Shown here piece after piece: positions 41,024 through 49,695 of a stretch of 64,000 nucleotides of DNA. The DNA comes from Thermoplasmata archaeon. Its GTDB lineage: Archaea; Thermoplasmatota; Thermoplasmata; Sysuiplasmatales; Sysuiplasmataceae. The position numbers and the translations under genes are program-made. Where the stretch lies: assembly GCA_021806165.1 (NCBI GenBank), contig JAJZXY010000002.1, forward strand, positions 101,951 through 165,950, given 5' to 3'. Numbering within the stretch: position 1 is the first letter of the stretch; each line of letters begins with the position of its first letter. The notes beneath the pieces were generated by a model. The model made no database searches, was not told the origin of the DNA, and was given only the letters and a program-made list of their open reading frames with translations.

Positions 41024-41977
41024 TCAGGCGGGCTGCTTCGGCCTGCTGAACCTCGGGTATGTGCCCGGTTTCATGAATACGCGCATCGTGTCGCACGCCA
41101 CGCCTGACGCTGTGTTGTCCATCATCTCCGAGGACATGAGGGACCTGCCAATCGCAATCCCCTCCCCCTTCGATGTGAAGAGTGATATCACATCCCCTCT
41201 CTTTATGCCGCGCGGTGTGCCTGCTATCCCCCTGACTGTGAGGTCGGCCCCATGGCAGATGCTGTCGACAGCGCTGTCCTTGACGGTGACCGTCGGAAAG
41301 GCCAAAAGGAGCGATTCGAGAGGGTGGATAATCGGGGAAAGACGGGTGTCGTCACCTGCCGAGCGGTAGTACACCGCGTCGTCCAGCGCCTGCATCGTGA
41401 CCGCATCCTTCTCTCCAAACGGGCCCGCGGCTGTTCTGCGCAGCTCAACCATCTGGCCGCCTGCGCAGGATGCTTCTCCTATGTCCCTGCAGAGCGTCCT
41501 TATATATGTTCCCGCCTCGCATCTGACCCTGAAGAGAACCATCCTCTCCTTCATTTCCATGAGCTCGAGTGAGTGTATCTTCCTGACGCGCCTGACCCTC
41601 TTGACCGCGGAGCGCACAGGGGGCATCTGGTAGATGCCTCCCGTGAATTCCCTGAAGAGAGATTCCACATCCCCCCTGACAATGTCCGAATGGAAGCGCA
41701 TAACACCAACATACTCCTTGGGGAGATAGTGCAGGGCGTCCAGCGCCCTGAGCGATACGCCCATGCCCAGGGGCAGCACTCCAGTGACTGCAGGATCGAG
41801 CGTTCCTCCATGGCCCACCTTCCTGCCTCCGAGCATCCTGGATACCCAGGCGGCAACCTGGTGGCTCGTCGGCCCTGCAGGCTTGTCCACTATTATGATG
41901 CCTGTGTCAAGCCTCTCCTCCAGCGTCCTTTCCGACGGAGGCCTTCCGTACCGGCCGCCCTCCTGTCGCGAGGGCAT
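41024..41977 (-). CDS. cbf5: Cbf5/TruB-family RNA pseudouridine synthase
   Basis: Catalytic subunit of archaeal H/ACA ribonucleoproteins, also able to make pseudouridine 55 in tRNA. 317 residues: DKPAGPTSHQVAAWV, HGGTLDPAVTGVLPLGMG with the catalytic Asp, YVGVMRFHSD, FTGGIYQMPPVRSAVKR and CEAGTYIRTLCRDIG. A PUA domain follows (about 225-300: VDSICHGADLTVRGIAGTPRGIKRGDVISLFTSKGEGIAIG). It is the last gene of the long ribosomal-protein operon, directly after cmk (its ATG abuts the cmk stop). In many archaea eL14 and eL34 lie near here, but they are not present. Confidence 0.95.
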   Translation of the reverse strand: MPSRQEGGRYGRPPSERTLEERLDTGIIIVDKPAGPTSHQVAAWVSRMLGGRKVGHGGTLDPAVTGVLPLGMGVSLRALDALHYLPKEYVGVMRFHSDIVRGDVESLFREFTGGIYQMPPVRSAVKRVRRVRKIHSLELMEMKERMVLFRVRCEAGTYIRTLCRDIGEASCAGGQMVELRRTAAGPFGEKDAVTMQALDDAVYYRSAGDDTRLSPIIHPLESLLLAFPTVTVKDSAVDSICHGADLTVRGIAGTPRGIKRGDVISLFTSKGEGIAIGRSLMSSEMMDNTASGVACDTMRVFMKPGTYPRFSRPKQPA

Positions 41978-42517
41978 TCAGGCAAGCCCCCTCTTGCCCA
42001 TCTCATCCAAAAGCATTGAAAGAAGCTCCTCAGGTGGACGTTCTGCCGAGTCGAGGAGCAGGTCATACGCCGACCTGTCGCCCGGATCCATCCCGTAGAT
42101 TGATGAATAGCGCCTACTTTCGCTCCCCGCCCTCTCCCTCATCATGGTGAGGGATGAGGATTTGTCAACACCGTCGCGCCCGGCAATGCGCGCAGCCCTT
42201 ATCTCCTCGGGCGCATCGACGTAGACGCAGAATGGTGTCAGCCCCGCCTTCCTGAGCATCAGGCACGCAAGCCTCGACTCCACGATGCACTGGCCGAGGG
42301 AGCGCGCCTCCTCAACCACCCTCGCATCCAGCTCCCTGTCTATACTCTCCTCGCCTTCTGCAAGCAGGTTGAACTGCAAAACATCCATACCCCTCTCCGC
42401 TGCCATCTTCCTGAATATCTGCCCGGTGCTTATCAGCGGAAGGTCGAGCCTCTGTGAAAGGAGCCTTGCAAGCGTCGTCTTTCCGCTGCCTGCAGGCCCG
42501 CTGATCGAGATCAACAC
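41978..42517 (-). CDS. cmk: Cytidylate kinase, archaeal type
   Basis: Phosphorylates CMP/dCMP. 179 residues with Walker A GPAGSGKTT, STGQIFRKMAAERGMDV and the lid region ARIAGRDG. COG1102 kinases of this kind are regularly found between secY and cbf5 in archaeal ribosomal operons, as here. Confidence 0.93.
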   Translation of the reverse strand: MLISISGPAGSGKTTLARLLSQRLDLPLISTGQIFRKMAAERGMDVLQFNLLAEGEESIDRELDARVVEEARSLGQCIVESRLACLMLRKAGLTPFCVYVDAPEEIRAARIAGRDGVDKSSSLTMMRERAGSESRRYSSIYGMDPGDRSAYDLLLDSAERPPEELLSMLLDEMGKRGLA

Positions 42518-42553
42518 GGTTGCACCATTCCCCCATCCACCTTAAAAGGATTC

Positions 42554-43186
42554 TCACGAGGCGGAGGTCAGCTTCTCCAGCCTTCTCTTCAGCATGAAGT
42601 ACCTGAGGAGCCTCTGGTATATCTGTGTGAATGGAATGCCCAGCAGACCGTAGAGATAGACCCATGTGGGGAATATCAGGTACTGCTCAGTGAAATAAAC
42701 CCTTGGGGCCCACGGGACGGTGAACACCGGGTAGGGAAGAGTGTAGAGGAAGGAACTGAGCCATGTGAAGAGCGGGAATATGACAATGAGCGTAATGGGC
42801 AGTATGCGCATCTGCTTGTTCATCAGCTGCGTGTTCTGCATCAGGTACTTGTTCTGGTGCTGATTCAGCTTCTTTATCCTGTCCTGATTCCTTTCCTTGA
42901 AAGCATCCCTCTGCTCCTTCCTGAGGGCGGACATGATGCGCTGGATGCGCGCCTGCTGCACAAAGTCTGTGAATATTATGCGCAGCGTCGTACCCAGCAG
43001 GACCACAATAAGCTCGGCGATCATGATTGTTATGACAGGGAAGGAGCCGCTGAACCCTATGGAGGGGGCGAGGATGAAATTCATACCCGACACAGCAGTG
43101 TTCCTGATTGTCGGGTTGAAGAACGCAATGAGCATGCCGAACATCAGTATCATGGCAAGGAACATGGAACCCGTGCCCTGGGGCAT
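42554..43186 (-). CDS. DUF106 membrane insertase of the EMC3/TMCO1/YidC superfamily
   Basis: 210 residues with membrane helices at about 8-26, 48-68, 130-150 and 172-190 and a long positively charged coiled coil between the second and third (QQARIQRIMSALRKEQRDAFKERNQDRIKKLNQHQNKYLMQNTQLMNKQMR). This layout, with the MLKR-x-LEKL end, is that of archaeal DUF106/Ylp1 proteins. They are thought to help insert membrane proteins at the ribosome. The position directly after secY supports this. Confidence 0.92.
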   Translation of the reverse strand: MPQGTGSMFLAMILMFGMLIAFFNPTIRNTAVSGMNFILAPSIGFSGSFPVITIMIAELIVVLLGTTLRIIFTDFVQQARIQRIMSALRKEQRDAFKERNQDRIKKLNQHQNKYLMQNTQLMNKQMRILPITLIVIFPLFTWLSSFLYTLPYPVFTVPWAPRVYFTEQYLIFPTWVYLYGLLGIPFTQIYQRLLRYFMLKRRLEKLTSAS

Positions 43187-43239
43187 CTGTGGCTGCGCCG
43201 GTCTGCCCGCCGCTGAAGCCGTCTATAGCACCTCCATCA

Positions 43240-44856
43240 TCATCCCTTCTCCCCGAAGAACTGCCTGAGCATAGGGTGCATCTCCATCATCTGTTCCTGC
43301 CCGATTGCATCATAGAACTGAATCATGATGCCCGTTGCCAGCAGGAGCCCCACGCCCGTAGCATTACCCACGGTCCCGATCAGATCAGCACCCACGGCAA
43401 GGAAGCCTACAAGCGCTCCGCTCAGTATGGTCACCGATGGTATGTAACGCTCCAGGACGCGCTTCATGACCCTTGGGTCCCTTCTGAAGCCAGGAATCTG
43501 CATGCCGCTCCCCTCAATCTGCTCGGCAACGGCGGCAGGACCCATATTGGTCGTTTCAATCCAGAATTTGGCAAACACGATGCTGCCCAGAACATAGACG
43601 AGAGTGAATGCGAGAACCCACATGCCGAACTCGTACGGCGCATGGCCGGCAAGCTGGGTGCTGCTGCTGCCGACAGAAGGATTGATCATGGGCAATAGCC
43701 AGTCTGTCAGGCCGTTTATGTTGCTCACATACCATGCGAGACCGCCTGTCGGCAGCGTGCTGCCCGATGTGTATGTGCCAAGGATTGCCTGGTGGCCTAT
43801 GAGCGGTATCTTCTGCATAGTGGGGTTTGTCCAGAGCAGGTAGGTGAACATGCTTACATTTGCGAGCAGCGCGGCGACGAGTATGACCGGTATGTTGGAT
43901 GCGTAAATCAGCTTGATGGGGTACCTGCCCCTCGCCCCCTTGGCAGTTTCGTGTGCCAGGGGCAGCTCTATCCTTGTCGACTCAGTCCAGGCGACTATGA
44001 GGAATATTACCACGGTGCCCACAAGGGCTATCACAGGATTGGGGTTGCCGAGCATGAGCGCCTCGAAGCCGCTTCCGCTCATCTGCCCGGCGGATACATG
44101 GAACAGCACGTAGACAATCTTGGGTATCGTCCCGACCGGAGCAAGTGCCAGCGGGCCGGTGGCCTGTGATGAAGGCAGAGTGGCCGTATTGAACAGTCCC
44201 GTGAATATCTGCTGCGATACGCCAGCGGCTATGAAGAGTGATATTCCGCTCCCAATTCCCCACTTCGACACAATCTCATCCATCAGGAATATCAGGTATG
44301 AGCCGATGAACAGTTGTGCTATTATGATGAGCTGCGACAGCGTCCTCCCCCCGCCGTAGAACGGGGAGATGCCGAATATGGAAACCCTGTCCGCGGCCGC
44401 GCCCAGATTGTGGACGAAGAGCGCGCTCGGGTCCAGGTATCCGAACACCTGTGGCACAGCTTCAACGAATATCATCACTATGACGATGAACTTCTGTGTG
44501 CTCTGGTAGACAGCCTTGTCCTCGTCATCCTGCAGATCCAGGTTGATGATCTTTGCGCCTGTGAAGAGCTGCATGACTATGGAGCCAGTGACAATGGGCC
44601 CTATGCCGAGCTGCAGTATTGAGCCCGACTGCCCCGCTATAATAGCCCTGTACTGCTGGAACAGGTCTATCTGCGTCCCCTGGTCGAGGCCGTAGATGTA
44701 GACATTTGTCATGATGAAGTAGAGGAACAGGATGAGTATGACCCAGAGCATCTTTGTCCTGAAATGGACGTGCCCTTCGGGCTTGGTTATGGCTGGAAGC
44801 CTGTCTGTAAAAGGCTTCAGCTTGTAGAGCAGACTCTTCTTCTCCCCGTCGGCCAT
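43240..44856 (-). CDS. secY: Preprotein translocase subunit SecY
   Basis: Channel subunit of the Sec translocon, ten membrane helices expected. 538 residues: LPAITKPEGHVHFRTKMLWVILILFLYFIMTNVYIYG (TM1), GIGPIVTGSIVMQLFTGAKII (plug and TM2b), GGRTLSQLIIIAQLFIGSYL, YPIKLIYASNIPVILVAALLANVSMF, and the cytosolic loop MQIPGFRRDPRVMKRVLERYIPSVTILSGALVGFLAVGADLIG, whose RRDPR contacts the ribosome or SRP receptor. It is somewhat longer than average archaeal SecY because of an enlarged external loop (about 350-400). It lies downstream of uL15, as usual. Confidence 0.97.
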   Translation of the reverse strand: MADGEKKSLLYKLKPFTDRLPAITKPEGHVHFRTKMLWVILILFLYFIMTNVYIYGLDQGTQIDLFQQYRAIIAGQSGSILQLGIGPIVTGSIVMQLFTGAKIINLDLQDDEDKAVYQSTQKFIVIVMIFVEAVPQVFGYLDPSALFVHNLGAAADRVSIFGISPFYGGGRTLSQLIIIAQLFIGSYLIFLMDEIVSKWGIGSGISLFIAAGVSQQIFTGLFNTATLPSSQATGPLALAPVGTIPKIVYVLFHVSAGQMSGSGFEALMLGNPNPVIALVGTVVIFLIVAWTESTRIELPLAHETAKGARGRYPIKLIYASNIPVILVAALLANVSMFTYLLWTNPTMQKIPLIGHQAILGTYTSGSTLPTGGLAWYVSNINGLTDWLLPMINPSVGSSSTQLAGHAPYEFGMWVLAFTLVYVLGSIVFAKFWIETTNMGPAAVAEQIEGSGMQIPGFRRDPRVMKRVLERYIPSVTILSGALVGFLAVGADLIGTVGNATGVGLLLATGIMIQFYDAIGQEQMMEMHPMLRQFFGEKG

Positions 44857-44879
44857 TCTATCACGATGAAATGTTCAAG

Positions 44880-45305
44880 CTATTTAAGGGTCACACTTCC
44901 GCCCGCACTTTCCACTGCAGCCTTCGCCTTTTCAGTCACATGAGCCACAGTGATCTGCAGAGGCACTGAGGGGCTGCCGCCCGAAAGCAGCTTGTAGTAT
45001 CCTGCTGCCGTCAGGTCGACCGTAGCCCTCCCGCCCTCCATGCTTGCATGGCCTGCGGAGACGAGCGAGGGGAGGATGGCTTCGACGCTTCCAACCCTGA
45101 TGCCCTTCCTGCGCTCAACCATCTTCTGCGGCCTCTTGAAGCCGTGTACGCCGAAGTGGTCGCGGTCGAACTTGAGCATGTGCATAAACTTGTGTTTGTG
45201 GAGTCCCGCATTGCCGGTGCCGCCGTGTATGCCCGCACCCCTGCCGGACTTCCTCCCCCGGCCGTGCGTCCTGTTTCCCCTGAACTTGTTTGTTCTGCTG
45301 ACCAT
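44880..45305 (-). CDS. rpl15: Ribosomal protein uL15
   Basis: 141 residues: TNKFRGNRTHGRGRKSGRGAGIHGGTGNAG is the Gly/Arg/His-rich rRNA-penetrating N-terminus of archaeal uL15, followed by the globular VGSVEAILPSL and ITVAHVTEKAKAAVESAGGSVTLK. Its start overlaps the uL30 stop by one base. Confidence 0.97.
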   Translation of the reverse strand: MVSRTNKFRGNRTHGRGRKSGRGAGIHGGTGNAGLHKHKFMHMLKFDRDHFGVHGFKRPQKMVERRKGIRVGSVEAILPSLVSAGHASMEGGRATVDLTAAGYYKLLSGGSPSVPLQITVAHVTEKAKAAVESAGGSVTLK

Positions 45306-45781
45306 CAGTTGCCACCTTCCTGTCCAGGCATCATCCTTTCGATCAGGGGGTTGATACCCTCTCCCCTGTAGCCCAGCGAGCCTCCGGCCCTGTAGCTGCG
45401 CTTGATTGCCTCCCAGCCCTTCCTTGGCGGGTGCAGGCGGATGACCCTCTTTATATTGAAGTCAGCAAGCGCTGACTGCCCAGCAAGGAGGGCACCCGCG
45501 AGAGCGGATGTGTCTATGCTGTACTTCTCCTTCAGCTCCTCCTCGCCGACCCTCCTGTTGCCCTCGAAGCGCGCCGATGAGCGCAGGACCCTGCCAAGCT
45601 CCTCTGCGGTAAGCTCACCCCATGTGACATAATCCTTCACCGACAGGAGCATCCGCCTTGTTGTCTCATTCTCCGGAAGAAGGACCATGTGGTTTACCCT
45701 CCTCAGCTGGAGGTGCTCCAGCGTCTCGAGCGCATTCCTCTTGATCTTGCTGTGACCCCTGACTCTGATGACGGCGTACAT
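45305..45781 (-). CDS. rpl30: Ribosomal protein uL30
   Basis: 158 residues, the long archaeal/eukaryotic form. The N-terminal ferredoxin-like domain (YAVIRVRGHSKIKRNALETLEHLQLRRVNHMVLLPENETTRRMLLSVKDYVTWGEL) is followed by the C-terminal extension ending in RLHPPRKGWEAIKRSYRAGGSLGYRGEGINPLIERM. Directly adjacent to uS5. Confidence 0.97.
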   Translation of the reverse strand: MYAVIRVRGHSKIKRNALETLEHLQLRRVNHMVLLPENETTRRMLLSVKDYVTWGELTAEELGRVLRSSARFEGNRRVGEEELKEKYSIDTSALAGALLAGQSALADFNIKRVIRLHPPRKGWEAIKRSYRAGGSLGYRGEGINPLIERMMPGQEGGN

Positions 45782-46468
45782 TCACTCACCCTCCGCCTGC
45801 TGCACCAGCGGCTGCTCGGCAATATGCACCTTTGATGTGCCGGCCCTTATCCTGAGCCTGTCGCGCTGCTGCGCCGATACCCTGAATGTCACAGTCTTCT
45901 TGAGCGCCTCGAATGAGGCGTATGTGAAGTTGAGCGTCGTCTTTGAATGGCCGTTGGTGAATCCCCATGCGTCATGAATGCCCGCCAGCTCCATCACCGT
46001 CTTGGCTACATTGCCCACGGCAAGACCGACGCCGCGCGGCGCAGGCCACAGAGACAGCTCGACAGAGCCTGACTTGCCGACAACCTTGAAAGGCAGTGTG
46101 TGCGGTGTGCCGCAGCCGCACTGCCACGAGCCGCACCCTCTCCTGATTTCGATTATATTGAGCTTGGCGTTCTCAATTGCATTCCTGATTGTGGGGCCGA
46201 CCTCCCTCCCCTTTGCTCGGCCTATGCCGACAATGCCGTCCTTGTTGCCTACAACGCAGGTGATTGCGAATTTGACCCTTCTGCCAGAGTCTGTCATCCT
46301 CTGGACCATGTTGACATCCGCAACCTCGTCAGCCATGTCGGGGACGAGCCTGTCCACTATCTCAGCCTCCCTTAGGGGAAGCTTTGAGGCAAGCACCTGG
46401 CTGATCGACGTAATCGTCCCGTTCTCAACCAGCTTTCCCAGTTTGGTCTTAGGTACCCAGTCGGCCAT
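45782..46468 (-). CDS. rps5: Ribosomal protein uS5
   Basis: 228 residues from the ATG at 46468 (MADWVPKTKLGKLVENGTITSISQ). Signature VKFAITCVVGNKDGIVGIGRAKGREVGPTIRNAIENAKLNI and the archaeal/eukaryotic insert RRGCGSWQCGC confirm it. The C-terminal tail is Gln-rich. Overlaps the uL18 stop. Confidence 0.97.
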   Translation of the reverse strand: MADWVPKTKLGKLVENGTITSISQVLASKLPLREAEIVDRLVPDMADEVADVNMVQRMTDSGRRVKFAITCVVGNKDGIVGIGRAKGREVGPTIRNAIENAKLNIIEIRRGCGSWQCGCGTPHTLPFKVVGKSGSVELSLWPAPRGVGLAVGNVAKTVMELAGIHDAWGFTNGHSKTTLNFTYASFEALKKTVTFRVSAQQRDRLRIRAGTSKVHIAEQPLVQQAEGE

Positions 46469-46956
46469 CACTTCACCACCAGTTTGGACTTGATCTCCTC
46501 AATCTCCCCATGTCCCTTCATGAGGGAAAGAATGCGCTCCTCAGGAACAAGTATGTCATCTGAATGCGGTATCTCCAGGCCGCCCTCGACCATGCCGTTA
46601 AGCGCAGCGTAGATGCCTGAATTCCTTGCAGGGCTTACCAGGCCGGCATCAAGGATTGCCTCCGAGACGCCCTTCTTCGCAGCCCTTCTGGCAGCAAGCA
46701 GGCCCGTCAGGTACGCAGCTGCCGAATTGGACGCTGCACCCTTCCATCCGTATCTTCCCAGTTCAAGGCTCGTGGCGGAGGCGACCACAATGTCGCCAGA
46801 TTCGCTGAAATCCACGAACTGAATCTGGTAATACCTGTTGGTCCGCCTGACGACCGCCCGGGTCTTGCCCGACTTGATGAGCTTGAGCCTGTGGGAGTAG
46901 TCAGTTACCCCCTCTCTCCTTCGCCTGAATGCCACCTTGTATCTTGGACCGTACAT
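46468..46956 (-). CDS. rpl18: Ribosomal protein uL18
   Basis: 162 residues from MYGPRYKVAFRRRREGVTDYSHRLKLIKSGKTRAVVRRTNRYYQIQFVDFSESGDIVVASATSLELGRYGWKG, a typical archaeal 5S-rRNA-binding uL18. The ATG at 46956 is chosen over the upstream in-frame codon at 46965, which lies within the end of eL19. Confidence 0.97.
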   Translation of the reverse strand: MYGPRYKVAFRRRREGVTDYSHRLKLIKSGKTRAVVRRTNRYYQIQFVDFSESGDIVVASATSLELGRYGWKGAASNSAAAYLTGLLAARRAAKKGVSEAILDAGLVSPARNSGIYAALNGMVEGGLEIPHSDDILVPEERILSLMKGHGEIEEIKSKLVVK

Positions 46957-46961
46957 TGTAA

Positions 46962-47411
46962 TCACTCCTTGAGCAGCCCCTCATTCCTGAGGTGTTCCTC
47001 GAGGTTTCTCCTCCCCTTGAACATTCCTCCCTTGGTGAGGCCGTAATACTTCCTGTATGTGCTCCTTTCTATCTTCCCGCTGTCCCTGTATTTCCTGAGC
47101 TCGTCGCGCATGGCTCTTATGCTCTTCATCCAGCGCTGCTTCTTGGGCGTGCGCGTCCTGAGCGTGCCCTTCCTGCTGCCGTGTCCCTTCTGCCTCCCCT
47201 TGTCCTTCTGGCGGAGGTTCCTGTTGATCCTTCCCCTCGAGTTGCCCTTCTTGGGAAGCTTGACGATGCTCCCTGACTGAATGGCCGTCCTGATATCCGC
47301 CCTTGTGATTGCGTCGGCAACGTCGGCAATCCTGTTGGGGTTGATCCAGACGCGCGAAGCTCCGCACTTCAGCATCTCGGCAGCCATCCTCTTCTGATTC
47401 TTCACATCCAT
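46962..47411 (-). CDS. rpl19e: Ribosomal protein eL19
   Basis: 149 residues: MDVKNQKRMAAEMLKCGASRVWINPNRIADVADAITRADIRTAIQSGSIVKLPKKGNSRGRINRN, then the basic RRKEGS-like helices (RKGTLRTRTPKKQRWMKSIRAMRDELRKYRDSGKI). Three consecutive ATG codons (47417, 47414, 47411) overlap the eL32 stop. The last gives the family-standard N-terminus. A long read-through frame upstream is only the shadow of eL32. Confidence 0.96.
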   Translation of the reverse strand: MDVKNQKRMAAEMLKCGASRVWINPNRIADVADAITRADIRTAIQSGSIVKLPKKGNSRGRINRNLRQKDKGRQKGHGSRKGTLRTRTPKKQRWMKSIRAMRDELRKYRDSGKIERSTYRKYYGLTKGGMFKGRRNLEEHLRNEGLLKE

Positions 47412-47416
47412 CATCA

Positions 47417-48088
47417 TCACCCGTTCAGAACACGTATCTTCAGCTTCTCCGCCTCGGCCACTATTGCCTCCCTCTTCCTTGTGCCCACCGAGTGCGCAAT
47501 GCGCACCGCTGTGGTCTTGGGGTCTACTCCGTCCAGCTGGGAGACGTTGTGAACAAGCTTCTCCGCAAATCCGGAGGGGTGAAGGCCCCTGACGGATGCG
47601 GGAGAGCCGTAGCCTGCCGATACAGACTTTGGCCTGTAGTAGGCAAAGAGGCGCATCTTGCCCTGCTTTCCCCTTGGCTTGCGCCATTTCATTCCCATTC
47701 TGATTGCCTTGTAATATTCAGCCCTCAGGAACCTTGGCCTGCGTGCCGCAATCTCCTCCCTGGTCTTCAGGGCGCGCCTGGTTGCATCATCAAGGACAGG
47801 CTTCTGCTTCACGTGGTACCCTTCATCTTCGGCCCCCGCTTCCACAGCCTCGGCGGACGCTTCCACAGACTCCTCAGGCTCGGCCTCCTCCGCCTCCTCG
47901 GCATCCCCGGACAGGTCCTCCTTCCATGAGGACACAACCTCTTCCGAAACACCAAGTGACTGCGCAAGTGCACCGGCTCCCTCGGTCTCAATCAGCCTGA
48001 GAAGACCCTCGCCGTCCTCGGCGCCCTTCTCCTTGAGCTTTGCCAGCATTGTATCGTCTATCCCGCCAAGCTCCTTCAGCTCAGTCAT
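47417..48088 (-). CDS. rpl32e: Ribosomal protein eL32 with N-terminal helix-hairpin-helix extension
   Basis: 223 residues. The last 130 are eL32 proper (ARRPRFLRAEYYKAIRMGMKWRKPRGKQGKMRLFAYYRPKSVSAGYGSPASVRGLHPSGFAEKLVHNV). In front is a helix-hairpin-helix-like domain (TELKELGGIDDTMLAKLKEKGAEDGEGLLRLIETEGAGALAQSLGVSEEVVSSWKEDL) and an acidic linker rich in Glu/Ala. Such extensions occur in several euryarchaeal eL32 proteins. The extra domain may contact rRNA at the subunit surface. Overlaps uL6 and eL19. Confidence 0.95.
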   Translation of the reverse strand: MTELKELGGIDDTMLAKLKEKGAEDGEGLLRLIETEGAGALAQSLGVSEEVVSSWKEDLSGDAEEAEEAEPEESVEASAEAVEAGAEDEGYHVKQKPVLDDATRRALKTREEIAARRPRFLRAEYYKAIRMGMKWRKPRGKQGKMRLFAYYRPKSVSAGYGSPASVRGLHPSGFAEKLVHNVSQLDGVDPKTTAVRIAHSVGTRKREAIVAEAEKLKIRVLNG

Positions 48089-48633
48089 ACAAGCACCTTC
48101 CCTGCCTTCTCAACTATATAAATTCCGTCCTGGAAAACGCGCCTGTCGTAGTTCTTTATCCTTGTTGCCTTCTCGATATTGGCGGCAGTCTGGCCCGCCT
48201 CCTCGACATCGTTCGCGCTTACCACGACCTGGTCCCCGGATACCGCGACCTTTGCGCCGCCCATTATCCTGGCCCTCCTCGGATGCCTCTCACCGAGGAA
48301 ATTCTCAATCATGACCTCCTTCCCCTTAACCTGGACTTTTATCGGGAAGTGTGCGTAAACTATTCTCAGCCTGTACTCGAAGCCCCTGTCCGCGCCGCTT
48401 ATCGCGCTCCTTATCTCCGAGGCGACTGCATTGAACTCGGACAGCTCCCTCTTCTTCGGTAGCTCTATGGTGAGCAGGATGCTCTTGTCCACTGCGAGCT
48501 TCATCCTCCCCAGGTGGAAGCGCCGTGTCACTTCGCCGCTCTTTCCCCTGACCTTCAGCAGGCCGCCGTCAAGGTGTGCGCTGACGCCCTGCGGAAGCTT
48601 TATTTCAGTTTTAAGAAAACCGGTTACAGCCAT
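48085..48633 (-). CDS. rpl6: Ribosomal protein uL6
   Basis: 182 residues, two uL6 folds: VTGFLKTEIKLPQGVSAHLDGGLLKVRGKSGEVTRRF, and the conserved FPIKVQVKGKEVMIENFLGERHPRRARIMGGAKVAVSGDQVVVSANDVEEAGQTAANIEKATRIKNYDRRVFQDGIYI, typical of archaea. Confidence 0.97.
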   Translation of the reverse strand: MAVTGFLKTEIKLPQGVSAHLDGGLLKVRGKSGEVTRRFHLGRMKLAVDKSILLTIELPKKRELSEFNAVASEIRSAISGADRGFEYRLRIVYAHFPIKVQVKGKEVMIENFLGERHPRRARIMGGAKVAVSGDQVVVSANDVEEAGQTAANIEKATRIKNYDRRVFQDGIYIVEKAGKVLV

Positions 48634-48643
48634 TGTTCACACC

Positions 48644-49033
48644 TCAGTAGACATAGGCCAGCAGCCTGCCTCCGACCCCCAGCTCCTTCGCCCTGAATTG
48701 TGAAATGACGCCGTTGGTTGTCGTCATTATAAGAAGGCCGAAGTCCTGTGCCGGCAGGTAGCGCGACTCGAACTGTTCGATGCCGTTCCTCTTCACTGCA
48801 TGCCTGGGCTTGACGACGCCGCAGTTGTTTATCCTCTTCGAGAGCCTCACCCGGAAGACGCGCGCCTTCGCGTCGTCTATCAGCTCGAACTCGCTTATGT
48901 AGCCGTTGTCGGCCATGACCTTCAGCACGTGGCCTATCAGCTTGGAAGCGGGTTTTATCATGCACTCGTCCTTCCCCCTCTCCTCGGCGTTCTTGATTGT
49001 GGCCATTGCATCATTGAGCGGATCACTCTGCAT
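48644..49033 (-). CDS. rps8: Ribosomal protein uS8
   Basis: 129 residues: [43 protein letters not shown], the conserved [39 protein letters not shown]. The C-terminal GRLLAYVY is the archaeal form. Binds helix 21 of 16S rRNA. Confidence 0.97.
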   Translation of the reverse strand: MQSDPLNDAMATIKNAEERGKDECMIKPASKLIGHVLKVMADNGYISEFELIDDAKARVFRVRLSKRINNCGVVKPRHAVKRNGIEQFESRYLPAQDFGLLIMTTTNGVISQFRAKELGVGGRLLAYVY

Positions 49034-49042
49034 CTCATCACC

Positions 49043-49189
49043 TCACGAATATTTCCTGAATTCAAGCTGCGGCGCTATCTCCCTGAAACACTGCCTGCAG
49101 AGGTGGAGACCGTACCGCCTCACTATTCCCCTCTTCCTGCCGCATCTCCTGCAGCCATCCTTCCTTCCAAAGATCCTCTTTGGCTTCAT
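49043..49189 (-). CDS. rps14: Ribosomal protein uS14, zinc-binding form
   Basis: A 48-residue protein read directly on the minus strand: [20 protein letters not shown], then [20 protein letters not shown] and QLEFRKYS. The two CxxC pairs (CRRC, CRQC) bind one zinc, as in archaeal and eukaryotic uS14. It sits between uL5 (4-base overlap) and uS8, the normal position. Confidence 0.96.
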   Translation of the reverse strand: MKPKRIFGRKDGCRRCGRKRGIVRRYGLHLCRQCFREIAPQLEFRKYS

Positions 49190-49695
49190 TCGACCACCTC
49201 CAGCCCGAACTTCTCCCTGAGGAAGTTCACGCTCTCAGTCAGCGTGAGCCTGTGTTTCGCAGGCACGGGCCTCCTTGCAACCTGTCTCCTTGATATGCGG
49301 TAGCCGCGCCTTATCATGGAGACGCTGATATCCATTCCGAAAACACCTATGTCCGGGTCGTACTTCATGCCGGCAAAATCGGTGTAGTCCGCAATCCCGA
49401 ACGAGAAGCTCCCCTCTGGTGAGAAGGAGTAGAGGCTTATCCTGTTCTCCTTCACCCAGAGGGCCCTCTTCAGGAAGTCAAATGCCCTCTCACCCCTGAG
49501 GGTGACCTTGCAGCCCAGCGGCTGCCCCTTTCTTATGCCGAAGTCCCTGTTAGTTCCCTTGGAATGTGTTATGGCCGGCTTCTGTCCTGTGACCATCTCA
49601 AGCACCTTCTGCGCCTTTAGCAGGCGCTCTCCTGCCTCTCCTGCGCCTATGTGAACGACAACCTTGTCAAGCTTCGGGGCGCGCATGCTGTTCAT
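49186..49695 (-). CDS. rpl5: Ribosomal protein uL5
   Basis: 169 residues from [79 protein letters not shown]. 5S-rRNA binding. The ATG at 49695 overlaps the eS4 stop (ATGA), so upstream extensions of this frame are rejected. Confidence 0.97.
   Translation of the reverse strand: MNSMRAPKLDKVVVHIGAGEAGERLLKAQKVLEMVTGQKPAITHSKGTNRDFGIRKGQPLGCKVTLRGERAFDFLKRALWVKENRISLYSFSPEGSFSFGIADYTDFAGMKYDPDIGVFGMDISVSMIRRGYRISRRQVARRPVPAKHRLTLTESVNFLREKFGLEVVE

Noticed and set aside
47412..47687. N-terminal extension of the eL19 frame into eL32
   Set aside because: The extra 90 residues are the shifted reading of eL32 and do not look like eL19; the standard start lies at 47411-47417.
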